Origin: Terriglobia bacterium
Lineage (GTDB): Bacteria; Acidobacteriota; Terriglobia; Terriglobales; Acidobacteriaceae
Assembly (NCBI GenBank): GCA_020073465.1
Contig: JAIQFC010000017.1
Coordinates: forward strand, 62,001-126,000
Length of the DNA stretch: 64,000 nt
Direction: 5' to 3'
Shown: one piece after another, positions 41,400-48,735 of the stretch
Numbering within the stretch: position 1 is the first letter of the stretch
How the letters are laid out: each line of letters begins with the position of its first letter
The notes under the pieces: generated by a model
Told to the model about the DNA's origin: nothing
What the model saw: only the letters and a program-made list of their open reading frames with translations
Database searches by the model: none
Program-made: the position numbers and the translations under genes

Positions 41400-41433
41400 A
41401 CAAAAATCAAAGGCCGGCGCCAATGCCGGCCTT
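41400..41433 (-). terminator. Rho-independent terminator of the HU gene
   Basis: Stem AAGGCCGGC (41410-41418) / GCCGGCCTT (41425-41433), 9 perfect pairs, 6-nt loop. On the minus strand it is followed by TGATTTTTG. It lies 24 bases beyond the HU stop. Confidence 0.85.
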
Positions 41434-41457
41434 CAAAGTCTATCGCGAATGCGGAAA

Positions 41458-41751
41458 CTACTTCTTGGGAGCGATCGCGTCCTTGGCGGCCTTGGCCACG
41501 CGGAACTTCACCACGGTCTTGGCCTTGATCTGGATGGGCTCGCCGGTCTGCGGATTGCGGCCCACGCGGGCTTTGCGGTGCGCCTTCACTAACCGGCCCA
41601 GGCCGGGCACGACGAATACGCCATTCTTTTTTGTTTCTTTGATCGCGGTGTCAGCCAGATGCTCCAGGAACGCCGCGGCCTGCTTGTTGTTGAGTTCATT
41701 CTTCTCTGCGAGAAGACGGACGAGCTGAGTCTTGGTCAAACCTGCTGCCAT
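41458..41751 (-). CDS. HU-family DNA-binding protein
   Basis: 97-residue nucleoid protein. MAAGLTKTQLVRLLAEKNELNNKQAAAFLEHLADTAIKETKKNG forms the helical body, and FVVPGLGRLVKAHRKARVGRNPQTGEPIQIKAKTVVKFRVAKAAKDAI contains the beta-arm signature GRNPxTGExI with its intercalating proline. The Lys/Ala-rich C-terminus is typical. A strong terminator follows it, indicating a single-gene unit. Confidence 0.95.
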   Translation of the reverse strand: MAAGLTKTQLVRLLAEKNELNNKQAAAFLEHLADTAIKETKKNGVFVVPGLGRLVKAHRKARVGRNPQTGEPIQIKAKTVVKFRVAKAAKDAIAPKK

Positions 41752-42101
41752 ATACTTCCTCCGGGAAAAACTTTGATTTAAGTCCGATGGCGGCCATCTT
41801 ATACCATTGGGGCTGTGGAAAACACCATATTTTATGCGGGTTCCGGCAATATCAAGTGCAGTTTAGGGCCTTTTTATGCGGTTGTACAGAAATTCGGATT
41901 CCAAAATGGGCCATTCATGCATACCAAGCGTGGTGGCGGGAAGGGGCAATTCACCACGGAGACACGGAGACACGGAGGCACGGAGAAAGGGAACGGATGA
42001 AAGAGCACCAGGCCGGCAAGAAAATGTAGTTCTCCGTGACTCTGTGCCTCCGTGGTGAACTCTGCTGGCGAGATGCCATAATGCTTTGAGAGGAGCCCCT
42101 A
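41752..42101. repeat. 350-bp intergenic region with ACCACGGAG inverted repeat (family E)
   Basis: TTCACCACGGAG plus three further ACACGGAG/GCACGGAG units at 41950-41985 pair with CTCCGTG...CTCCGTGGTGAA at 42029-42059. The first 170 bases of the gap are plainly AT-richer and must carry the HU promoter on the minus strand. No gene is visible. Confidence 0.7.
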
Positions 42102-42758
42102 TTGAGTTGCGCCATCTGCGAGATTCGCAAGGAAAAACGCTTTTGTCCCGCCGTTCACGGCCGCATTTGCGCGCAGTGTTGCGGCGAGCAGCGGGAGGTG
42201 ACGCTCGGCTGTCCCAGCGATTGCCCCTATCTGCAGCAGGCCCGGGAGCATGAGAAGCCGCGACCGGCGGACCAGATCGATCCTTCGGCATTATTTCTGC
42301 AGGTGGAAGTGCCGGACCGGTTCATGTATGAGCGCGAGCATCTGCTCATGGGACTCACCTATGCGCTGGCCAAGGCCGCGCGCGGGGACCGCAGCCTGCA
42401 TGATCGTGATCTGGTCGGCGCTCTCTCGGCGTTGTGCACAAGCTATCAGAGGCTGGTGAGCTCCGGGCTCCACTACGAGCAGCCGCTCACCGGTTCGGCG
42501 CAGCAGCGAGTCGCGGCCGAGGTAGAAACCATGCTCAAGGAGTTCCGCGAGGCCGAGCAGAAGCACATGGGGTATTCCAGCCTGCGCGAATCGGATGTTC
42601 TGAAGGCTCTGGTATTCCTGGTGCGGCTGGCGTATGGCCGGACGTCAGGCCGGCCCAAGTCGCGCGCGTTCGTGGAGTTTCTCTTCGCGCAATTCCCGGA
42701 GAAGCAATCAACCGTAGTCACGCCGCAGGAAGCGCCTAGCCGAATAATCATGCCGTAG
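42102..42758 (+). CDS. Cys-rich zinc-ribbon-like N-terminus plus helical domain, unknown
   Basis: 218 residues. The first 43 contain nine cysteines in CAICEIRKEKRFCPAVHGRICAQCCGEQREVTLGCPSDCPYL, which looks like a double zinc knuckle. A predicted helical region follows (LLMGLTYALAKAARGDRSLHDRDLVGALSAL, ETMLKEFREAEQKHMGYSSLRESDVLKALVFLVRLAYG). The TTG start is supported by GAGAGGAG six bases ahead. I do not know the family's function. The cysteine arrangement suggests nucleic-acid or protein binding. Confidence 0.75.
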   Translation: MSCAICEIRKEKRFCPAVHGRICAQCCGEQREVTLGCPSDCPYLQQAREHEKPRPADQIDPSALFLQVEVPDRFMYEREHLLMGLTYALAKAARGDRSLHDRDLVGALSALCTSYQRLVSSGLHYEQPLTGSAQQRVAAEVETMLKEFREAEQKHMGYSSLRESDVLKALVFLVRLAYGRTSGRPKSRAFVEFLFAQFPEKQSTVVTPQEAPSRIIMP

Positions 42759-42867
42759 GAAAACTGGCCACGGATTTTCGCGGATTCTACGGGACGAGGG
42801 CTCCAGGTCCGAACGGCCCACGCACCCCCAAATCCCGATACTGCAAACTCGCCCCAGCGCCCGCCGG

Positions 42868-43356
42868 TCAACTCGACATGGTTTTTCGCACGGCCTGCCC
42901 GGCAGGCAGAGCATCGCGCAATTCGCGGACGGTTTTCTTGAGCACAGGATGCCGTGCCTCGGGCGCTATCTCTGCCAGCGGTTCCAGAACGAAGCGCCGT
43001 TCGTGCATGTTGGGGTGCGGGATGGTCAGCTCCGGAGAATCCATGATCGTGCTGCCAAACATAAGAATGTCGATATCGATGGTGCGCGGACCTTTTTTCT
43101 GGACGCGCCTCCGTCCCATCGTCTGCTCGAAGTTGAGTAACGCCGCCATCAGTTGCTGCGGCGTTTCTCCGGTTTCCAGTGCGATGGCGCAATTCAAGAA
43201 CCACGCTTGATCCGTAAACTCCACCGGCTCGGTTTCATAGAACGAAGACACGACGGCAATGTGCCCGCACGATTCCAGGTGAGCCATGGCGCTGCGCAGG
43301 TGACCCTCACGGTCACCGACGTTCGAACCCAGCGAAAGATATGCCAGATTGCTCAC
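42868..43356 (-). CDS. folK: HPPK, dihydropterin pyrophosphokinase of folate synthesis
   Basis: 162-residue enzyme that transfers pyrophosphate from ATP to 6-hydroxymethyl-dihydropterin. Seen: LAYLSLGSNVGDREGHLRSAMAHL, SSFYETEPVEFTDQAWFLNCAIALET, and the signature RRVQKKGPRTIDIDILMFG (acidic Mg-binding DIDIL), then LTIPHPNMHERRFVLEPLAEIAP. The start is taken as GTG 43356, which gives the standard length; an in-frame TTG at 43416 would add 20 residues. No folP or folB is next to it. Confidence 0.93.
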   Translation of the reverse strand: MSNLAYLSLGSNVGDREGHLRSAMAHLESCGHIAVVSSFYETEPVEFTDQAWFLNCAIALETGETPQQLMAALLNFEQTMGRRRVQKKGPRTIDIDILMFGSTIMDSPELTIPHPNMHERRFVLEPLAEIAPEARHPVLKKTVRELRDALPAGQAVRKTMSS

Positions 43357-43536
43357 TGCGCCGCGTCCAGTTCTACTCTTCACAGTCACCGAACACAATG
43401 CTCGCCCGCCAGCCAAGGAGCGCGGATCGATAAGGCAAGTCTCATCTGGCGTGCGACTTCATGTCCGTAAGGCCAAGCTTGTACCCGTTACCTTTGTTAC
43501 TTTCGTGCCTCCGGCACAAGCCCCTAGAATCCCACT

Positions 43537-44268
43537 ATGACCTTGGAGTCACTCCTCCTGAGTCGGGACACCGATTTGGTGCGTGTCCTGCGCCCCACGC
43601 TGGAAAAGCTTGCCATTGACGTGGAGATTTGCCAGGAAGCCCGGGCGGCTGCCGACATCCTCGTTTCCGAGAAATTTGACGCTGTAATCGTCGATTGCGA
43701 CGACCTGAAGGGCGGTCTGGAGGTCCTGCAAGGTCTCCGCAGCACACCCAGCAACAAGAATTCTGTTACCTTCGCGGTCCTCAACGGAAAGAAAACGACC
43801 ACCCAGGAAGCTTTCGGGATGGGCGCAAACTTTGTTCTGCAGAAGCCCATCAGCGTCTTGAATGCCTCCCGCTGCTTCAATGCGGCCCTGAATTTCATGG
43901 TAAAGGAACGCCGCCGCTACTTCCGCCAGCCGGTCAAGATGATCGTGCACGTGCTTCTCGGGGACAAGGAAGTGAAAGCAACCAGCACCAACATCAGCGA
44001 AGGCGGAATCGCGCTGCAGTTGCGCGAGGCTGTTCCCAAGGGAGTTGCGCCGCATCTGAAGTTCACTCTGCCCGAAACCAACATCACCTTTGAGGTCGAA
44101 GCGGAGGTTGCCTGGGCCGACATCAAGGGACGCGCCGGCCTTCGTTTTCACAACGTCCCTCAAAGTTCACAAGAAATGTTGGAGAGATGGCTCGACGAGC
44201 GCATGGAAAAAGAGTTTCCCGGAGCCAAGGAACGCATCGCCGCAGCAGAGGCTGAACCAACACAGTAA
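43537..44268 (+). CDS. Degenerate response-regulator receiver fused to PilZ domain
   Basis: 243 residues. The N-terminal 120 fold like a receiver (LLSRDTDLVRVLRPTLEKLAIDVEICQEARAAADILVSEKFDAVIVDCDD), with the acidic DCDD in place of a clear phosphorylation site and K in FVLQKPIS conserved. The C-terminal PilZ domain (about 128-225) starts RRYFRQPVKMIVHV, the RxxxR c-di-GMP motif, and continues with ISEGGIAL for the D/NxSxxG part. It probably binds c-di-GMP. The large GGDEF/HD-GYP protein at 48736 is a candidate source or sink. Confidence 0.87.
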   Translation: MTLESLLLSRDTDLVRVLRPTLEKLAIDVEICQEARAAADILVSEKFDAVIVDCDDLKGGLEVLQGLRSTPSNKNSVTFAVLNGKKTTTQEAFGMGANFVLQKPISVLNASRCFNAALNFMVKERRRYFRQPVKMIVHVLLGDKEVKATSTNISEGGIALQLREAVPKGVAPHLKFTLPETNITFEVEAEVAWADIKGRAGLRFHNVPQSSQEMLERWLDERMEKEFPGAKERIAAAEAEPTQ

Positions 44269-44616
44269 GAACCTCCTTCCTACATACAAAAACGCCGGCA
44301 AGAGGTCGTAGTGGTGCAGTTTGAGTTCCGGCAGTTTGCGTTTCCAAAGGCGTCATCCTGAGCGCAGCCGCTTTTCAGGCGGAGCGAAAGCCTGCCCTGA
44401 GCGAAGTCGAAGGGGATCTTGCGCGTACCCGGCAAAGGGTTCGGGGACCCCCACGCGAGATCCCTCAGCCGGCAGAAGAACGCCGGTTTCGGGATGACGC
44501 CTTTGGTAAGAGCTCCAAATATCCAAACTGCACCACTACCCAAGAGGTATTCAGCTTGAGACTTGTGTCCGCCAACCAGGCTGGGCACTCTGGGAGATTA
44601 CGGGAGAAGTACGACC
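44269..44616. repeat. 348-bp intergenic region with TCATCCTGAGC repeat (family F)
   Basis: From about 44354 (GTCATCCTGAGC) to about 44508 (GGGATGACGCC) the region is an imperfect palindrome that includes GAGATCCCTCAG. It shares GCCTGCCCTGAGCGAAGTCG (about 44392) with 1303-1322. The same family occurs inside the MBL gene. No RNA gene is recognised. Confidence 0.65.
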
Positions 44617-44853
44617 ATGCTCACAGACGATTTCCGGATTTCCCGGGTACAGAAAAGCCTCCGCTGGTTTGAGGAAGACATTCCGCTGCTGGACATGCGC
44701 GTCAAGGAATTATCGGCAGAACGGCAGGAATCCGCCCGCCGGTTTGCGGCGGCCGTGATCCACCAGACTCGAGCGGAACTGGAGAAATTGCTGCAACAGC
44801 GGCAGGACCGTAGCCTGGATCCGGGTGAGCCGCCGTGTGAACCCGCCGACTAG
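44617..44853 (+). CDS. Small helical hypothetical protein
   Basis: 78 residues from the ATG at 44617: MLTDDFRISRVQKSLRWFEEDIPLLDMRVKELSAERQESARRFAAAVIHQTRAELEKLLQQRQDR, all amphipathic helix with likely coiled-coil character, then a Pro-rich tail. Base composition is consistent with coding. No known family. It is convergent with lpxC, 38 bases apart. Confidence 0.5.
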   Translation: MLTDDFRISRVQKSLRWFEEDIPLLDMRVKELSAERQESARRFAAAVIHQTRAELEKLLQQRQDRSLDPGEPPCEPAD

Positions 44854-44891
44854 AGCCGGGCGCAAGATCCCCTCAACGGCAACCGCGAGAC

Positions 44892-45809
44892 TCAGAAGGA
44901 AGAGCCGGCCGCAGCTTCCGCAGTTGCTTCCCGGCGGCTCGAATTCTCGTGCTCCGATAGAGTTACCTCTTCCCACAGGGTCTTGTCGCGCAGGATGCGC
45001 GAGACCAGAGCCGTGTGCATCGCGTGTCCGGCGCGATCGGCTACGACCTTGCCCAGAATCTGTTTGCTCAACAAGGCCAGGTCGCCCACCAGGTCGAGAA
45101 CTTTATGGCGCACAAATTCGTCGGGGAAGCGGAGCGGACCGTTCTCGACTCCGTCACGCGTCAACACGATGCAATTCTCTCGGGAAGCACCGCGAATCAG
45201 GCCCATGTTGCGCATGGCCCGCTCGTCTTCTCGCGAACCGAAGGTACGAGCCGCTGCGATCTGCCGCAGGTAGTTGCCGTTGGAGAGTTCCACCTGAAAC
45301 CGTTCTTTCCCAATCAACGGGTGCGGGAAGTTGATGGAGTATGAAACCGAATAGGTATCTCCCGGGTAGACGGCGATGAACTTGTTGCCTTCGCGCATCT
45401 CCAACTCGCGCCGAATCTTCAAATACTTCCGCGGACGGCGCTGTTTGCGAACCCCGGCCTTCTGAATCATCTCCACGAACGGGCGCGCGCTGCCGTCCAG
45501 AATCGGCAGTTCCAGGTTGTCCAGTTCCACGATGGCATTGTCGATGCCCATGCCGATGAAGGCCGAAAGGATGTGCTCGGTGGTGGAGATCAGCACGCCT
45601 TTCTTCATCAGACTGGTGGCATAGCTGACGCGGGCCACGTTGCGGCTGACGGCCTCAACCTCGAAGCCATCAAGATCGGTCCGGCGGAACACAATGCCGG
45701 TCCCGGGTGCCGCCGGAAGCAGGCGCAGTTGCACCGGAGCGCCACTGTGCAAGCCGATGCCTGTGCATTCCACGGCCGAGCGGATTGTCTGCTCTTGGCT
45801 CAAGAACAA
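44892..45809 (-). CDS. lpxC: UDP-3-O-acyl-N-acetylglucosamine deacetylase
   Basis: 305-residue zinc amidase for the committed step of lipid A synthesis, evidence of a Gram-negative envelope. Residues match the E. coli enzyme closely: GVLISTTEHILSAF (E78, H79), ELPILDGSARPFVEMI, DEFVRHKVLDLVGDL (H235, D239) and RAGHAMH (H262). The opening QEQTIRSAVECTGIGLHSG is typical. The start is a TTG at 45809, in keeping with the family N-terminus. Its C-terminus carries a 20-residue Ala/Glu tail. Confidence 0.95.
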   Translation of the reverse strand: MFLSQEQTIRSAVECTGIGLHSGAPVQLRLLPAAPGTGIVFRRTDLDGFEVEAVSRNVARVSYATSLMKKGVLISTTEHILSAFIGMGIDNAIVELDNLELPILDGSARPFVEMIQKAGVRKQRRPRKYLKIRRELEMREGNKFIAVYPGDTYSVSYSINFPHPLIGKERFQVELSNGNYLRQIAAARTFGSREDERAMRNMGLIRGASRENCIVLTRDGVENGPLRFPDEFVRHKVLDLVGDLALLSKQILGKVVADRAGHAMHTALVSRILRDKTLWEEVTLSEHENSSRREATAEAAAGSSF

Positions 45810-45998
45810 GTCGTGTATGTCTTGGTGAACGAGTAGATTACAGCCGTGGGCGGAAACTTGTGTGTGGCAAAAAAGCCACAGTCCGTGGCGAATCGGAAGC
45901 GGCGAACCAAGTCCGCCACCCGGGGCTTGGGGCCCTGGAACTCTTGTGCTGTCAGTAGGTTCAGCCCAGTGGGAAAGGTACTTCTAGGGGAAAGAAGC

Positions 45999-46865
45999 TC
46001 AGCGCTTGCCCGGCTGCCTGTTGGGGTTGTAGCCAGAGTTGGGATCGAACATCGCCGGATCGAGTCCCTGGTTATACGAGGCGGAATTCAGGAAACGCTG
46101 ATTCGCCATGTCGCCATTGAAATACCGGGCAACACCGTAAGGAGTCATGATGCCCTGGACTTGCCGGTAGTTGTCGTAGATCTCTTCTTCGAGGTTGCGC
46201 TGCTTGTCGACCGGATCGCGCCAGGTGAAGCTCTTCTTGATGGGGAGATGATTGTCCACGTCGAAGCAGAGAGTAACGCCCTCGTTCTTGGAGTTGATCA
46301 GAGTCACCTGCAATGCGGAATGTTGCGCGGCGATGGCATTGCCTTCGTAAAAGAGCGCGACGGTGGGATCGTTGACCCAGGTTCGCAGCACCGTCTCCAG
46401 TGAGAACCTGCGCCGGCGGAGGTAGTCGGTGAGGTCTTTTTCTTCCATCGGATGCGGGCCCTTGTAGGTGATCTCGAATCCTTTATTACCGCTGTAAACC
46501 TGGGCGACATCGCGCTCCTTGGTGAACTCAAACCGGTCCTTGTCGGGATACTGGGTGAAGCGCCAGAACTGGATTCCGTTGCTGGTGGGCCGGCCGTGAT
46601 GGAAGCTATAGGTGCGTCCCGCCTGCTGCATGTCGCGAACGTTGAGATACGCCTGCCCGCCCAGGGCCTGGATCGCCTGATCCAGCAGGGCCTTGGCTTT
46701 GCGGGCATTCTCGACATCGACGGGCAAGGCCGGACCAGGCGGTGTTGCAGAAGAGGCATTCTGAGGCGAAGCCTGAGCTGGATCCGCAGTTGACTGGGCC
46801 GCTCCGGCCTGAGCCTGGACCCAGACAGAAACCGCCAAAACCAAGATGGGGGAAAACCGTTTCAT
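45999..46865 (-). CDS. Secreted protein, possible outer-membrane lipoprotein-sorting-like fold
   Basis: 288 residues with a signal peptide (ILVLAVSVWVQAQAGAAQS). After an Ala/Pro-rich linker, ARKAKALLDQAIQALGGQAYLNVRDMQQAGRTYSFHHGRP resembles the start of LolA-like proteins found beside zinc peptidases in Acidobacteriota. The remainder is beta-rich, with NDPTVALFYEGNAIAAQHSALQVTLINSKNEGVTLCFDVDNHLPIKKSFTWRDP, a pattern seen in such carriers. The tail NPNSGYNPNRQPGKR is disordered. The function is not known. Confidence 0.65.
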   Translation of the reverse strand: MKRFSPILVLAVSVWVQAQAGAAQSTADPAQASPQNASSATPPGPALPVDVENARKAKALLDQAIQALGGQAYLNVRDMQQAGRTYSFHHGRPTSNGIQFWRFTQYPDKDRFEFTKERDVAQVYSGNKGFEITYKGPHPMEEKDLTDYLRRRRFSLETVLRTWVNDPTVALFYEGNAIAAQHSALQVTLINSKNEGVTLCFDVDNHLPIKKSFTWRDPVDKQRNLEEEIYDNYRQVQGIMTPYGVARYFNGDMANQRFLNSASYNQGLDPAMFDPNSGYNPNRQPGKR

Positions 46866-47007
46866 TCAGCTTGAAGGGGGTCGATGCGTGCAAACCGATT
46901 GTAGCGTCAGATGTGGAATTCCTGCTCGCAGCGGCAAAATGTCCTCAATCTCTTGGATGCAAAAAGAGGGCGCGGCGCCCGCCGTCCACGGGCGATTTCT
47001 ACCGGAC

Positions 47008-47790
47008 TTACCCCGCCAATACCGCGCCGCCATTGACGTTGAAGACCTCTCCCGTGATAAAGCTGGCGTGCTCCGTGCACAGGAACAGCACCGGAGCCGC
47101 GATTTCCTCCGGCCTGCCCACACGTCCCAAGGGGATGGTGCGGCGGATTTCCTCACCGCTCTTGGGATTCTCGAGCGCTGGGGCGCTCATGTCGGTGTCC
47201 ACCCAGCCGGGAGCCACGCTGTTGACGTAAATGCCTGCCGATGCCAGCTCCGTGGAGAGCCCCTTCACCATGCTGATCAGCGCGCCCTTGGTGGCGGAGT
47301 AGTCGCAATGGAAAGCCTCGCCGCGCTGGCCGCTCGTCGAACTGATCAGCACAACGTGTCCGGCGGCTGAGCCTTTCCTCGGCTGCTGCTTCATCTGCGC
47401 GACCGCATGCTTCACCAGGCCGAACACACCATCAAGATTGATCGAGAGCGTGGAGTGCCATTGCTCGTCCGACATGCGCTCGATGGGCACGTCTTCCACG
47501 GGCCAGACGCCGTGATTCGCAATCAGAATGTCGAGCCGGCCAAAGTGTTTGACCGTCTCGGCGACCAGCGCTTTCGCCGCCTGCGGTGTATCCAGGATGC
47601 TGGCAACCGCGAAGCAGTTCTCGGCGCCGCATTCTGTGACCAGCTCCTCGGCTGCGGAGCGGGCCTTGCGATAGCTGAACACCACCTTGGCGCCGGCAGC
47701 TGTGAACATGCGAACCGTGGCTGCTCCGATGCCCCGCGAACCGCCGGTGATCAGTGCAACTTTGCCTGAGAGGGAAAGAGGGATGGACAT
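47008..47790 (-). CDS. Short-chain dehydrogenase/reductase, FabG-like
   Basis: 260 residues. The classical SDR pattern is complete: KVALITGGSRGIGAATVRMF (TGxxxGIG cofactor loop), LIANHG (NAG-like), ISSTSGQ (catalytic Ser), YSATKGA (YxxxK), and PGWVDTDM. The end, FLCTEHASFITGEVFNVNGGAVLAG, is typical of 3-oxoacyl-ACP reductases. ATG 47790 begins the domain; the 15 extra codons upstream come from a dispersed GAAACTGGAAAC repeat. No fatty-acid genes lie nearby, so its substrate is open. Confidence 0.9.
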   Translation of the reverse strand: MSIPLSLSGKVALITGGSRGIGAATVRMFTAAGAKVVFSYRKARSAAEELVTECGAENCFAVASILDTPQAAKALVAETVKHFGRLDILIANHGVWPVEDVPIERMSDEQWHSTLSINLDGVFGLVKHAVAQMKQQPRKGSAAGHVVLISSTSGQRGEAFHCDYSATKGALISMVKGLSTELASAGIYVNSVAPGWVDTDMSAPALENPKSGEEIRRTIPLGRVGRPEEIAAPVLFLCTEHASFITGEVFNVNGGAVLAG

Positions 47791-47794
47791 GGGG

Positions 47795-47835
47795 AAGCCA
47801 GTTTCTAGTTTCCCGTTTCTGGTTTCCAGTTGCAA
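47795..47835. repeat. TTTCTAGTTTC/TTTCCAGTTT simple repeat
   Basis: Units of the form (A)GTTTC(T/C)(A/G)GTTTC. The reverse complement units (GAAACTAGAAACTGGAAAC) recur at 48704-48730. These copies bracket the secreted protein gene at 47889-48680 in opposite orientation. Confidence 0.6.
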
Positions 47836-47888
47836 GTGCGGAGAGGTGCCCTCCCAGTCGCTGTTTGCAGTATCAGCCCTGCGCCGAC

Positions 47889-48680
47889 CTATTGATAGAT
47901 TATGACGACATAAGGGCGGACTTGCGCTGCCGTTGACGTCAGCAGGATCATATAAAGATAGGTGGCGTCCGCACCTCCGTTCACGTTGAAGTAGTCCGTC
48001 TTACTCTCAAAAGCAATGCCGGTCTGGGTATTGGGAGAACAACTCCCGGGCCCCTCGTTGTACGTGACATCAAAAACGTTGTTGGTGCCTTCCTGAGTGA
48101 GCGTCCCGTTGACATTGCAGGTAGAACCGGGGCCGGCGAAATCCGCTCCCGTGAAGCTTCCGTTCGATGAAAAAGTAAGCTGTAAGGTATCCACGAAGCC
48201 TGTAATCTTCCCGTTCATCGCGCCTGAAATAGCCACAACCGAGCCACTCAAAGGAGAAAAGGGAGCAGCCGAAAAGGTGCCGGAAGGGCTGCCGGTGAAC
48301 GCGCCGGTGATGGAAGTGGCGGAGCTCACGTTGCCCTGCGCGGTGTCGGTCACGCTCACTGCGCCGCCGGTGAAGAAGGTGCCATTCACCGCATAAGCGG
48401 TCAGGTTTCCAGAAAAAGATTTTGCGCCAGTGATTGTGGGCAGTTGCACGATATTGCCGGAGGTGTCGAAAACCGCGCCCAGACCGGAGGAATCGATCGC
48501 CCCATATCCGACGGTTGTTGCGCCAACGTTCGCGGAGAAGGTGGCTTGCCAGTTCCCCACAACATTGTAAGGACCGGTGTTCCCGCCTCCGGAACCGTAT
48601 GAACCGCCGCAGCTAATGGTCATCGCACCCAACAAGGTGAGAAAGACAAAGGAGAGTACCAAAACTGAGTTGCGCGACAT
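47889..48680 (-). CDS. Secreted lipoprotein-like protein, Gly/Ser/Thr-rich, unknown
   Basis: 263 residues. The signal sequence SVLVLSFVFLTLLGAMTISCGG ends in a plausible lipobox cysteine (about residue 24). The mature protein is a low-charge beta-rich chain with repeated xGxFTGSPSGTFS, LTFSSNGSFTGADF and CNVNGTLTQEGTNNVFDVTYNEGP segments. This is a common type in Acidobacteriota genomes. No function is known. Two simple repeats flank the gene. Confidence 0.7.
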   Translation of the reverse strand: MSRNSVLVLSFVFLTLLGAMTISCGGSYGSGGGNTGPYNVVGNWQATFSANVGATTVGYGAIDSSGLGAVFDTSGNIVQLPTITGAKSFSGNLTAYAVNGTFFTGGAVSVTDTAQGNVSSATSITGAFTGSPSGTFSAAPFSPLSGSVVAISGAMNGKITGFVDTLQLTFSSNGSFTGADFAGPGSTCNVNGTLTQEGTNNVFDVTYNEGPGSCSPNTQTGIAFESKTDYFNVNGGADATYLYMILLTSTAAQVRPYVVIIYQ

Positions 48681-48735
48681 CAGACGTTCTCCTTGAAGAA
48701 CTGGAGACTAGAAACTAGAAACTGGAAACTCCTTC

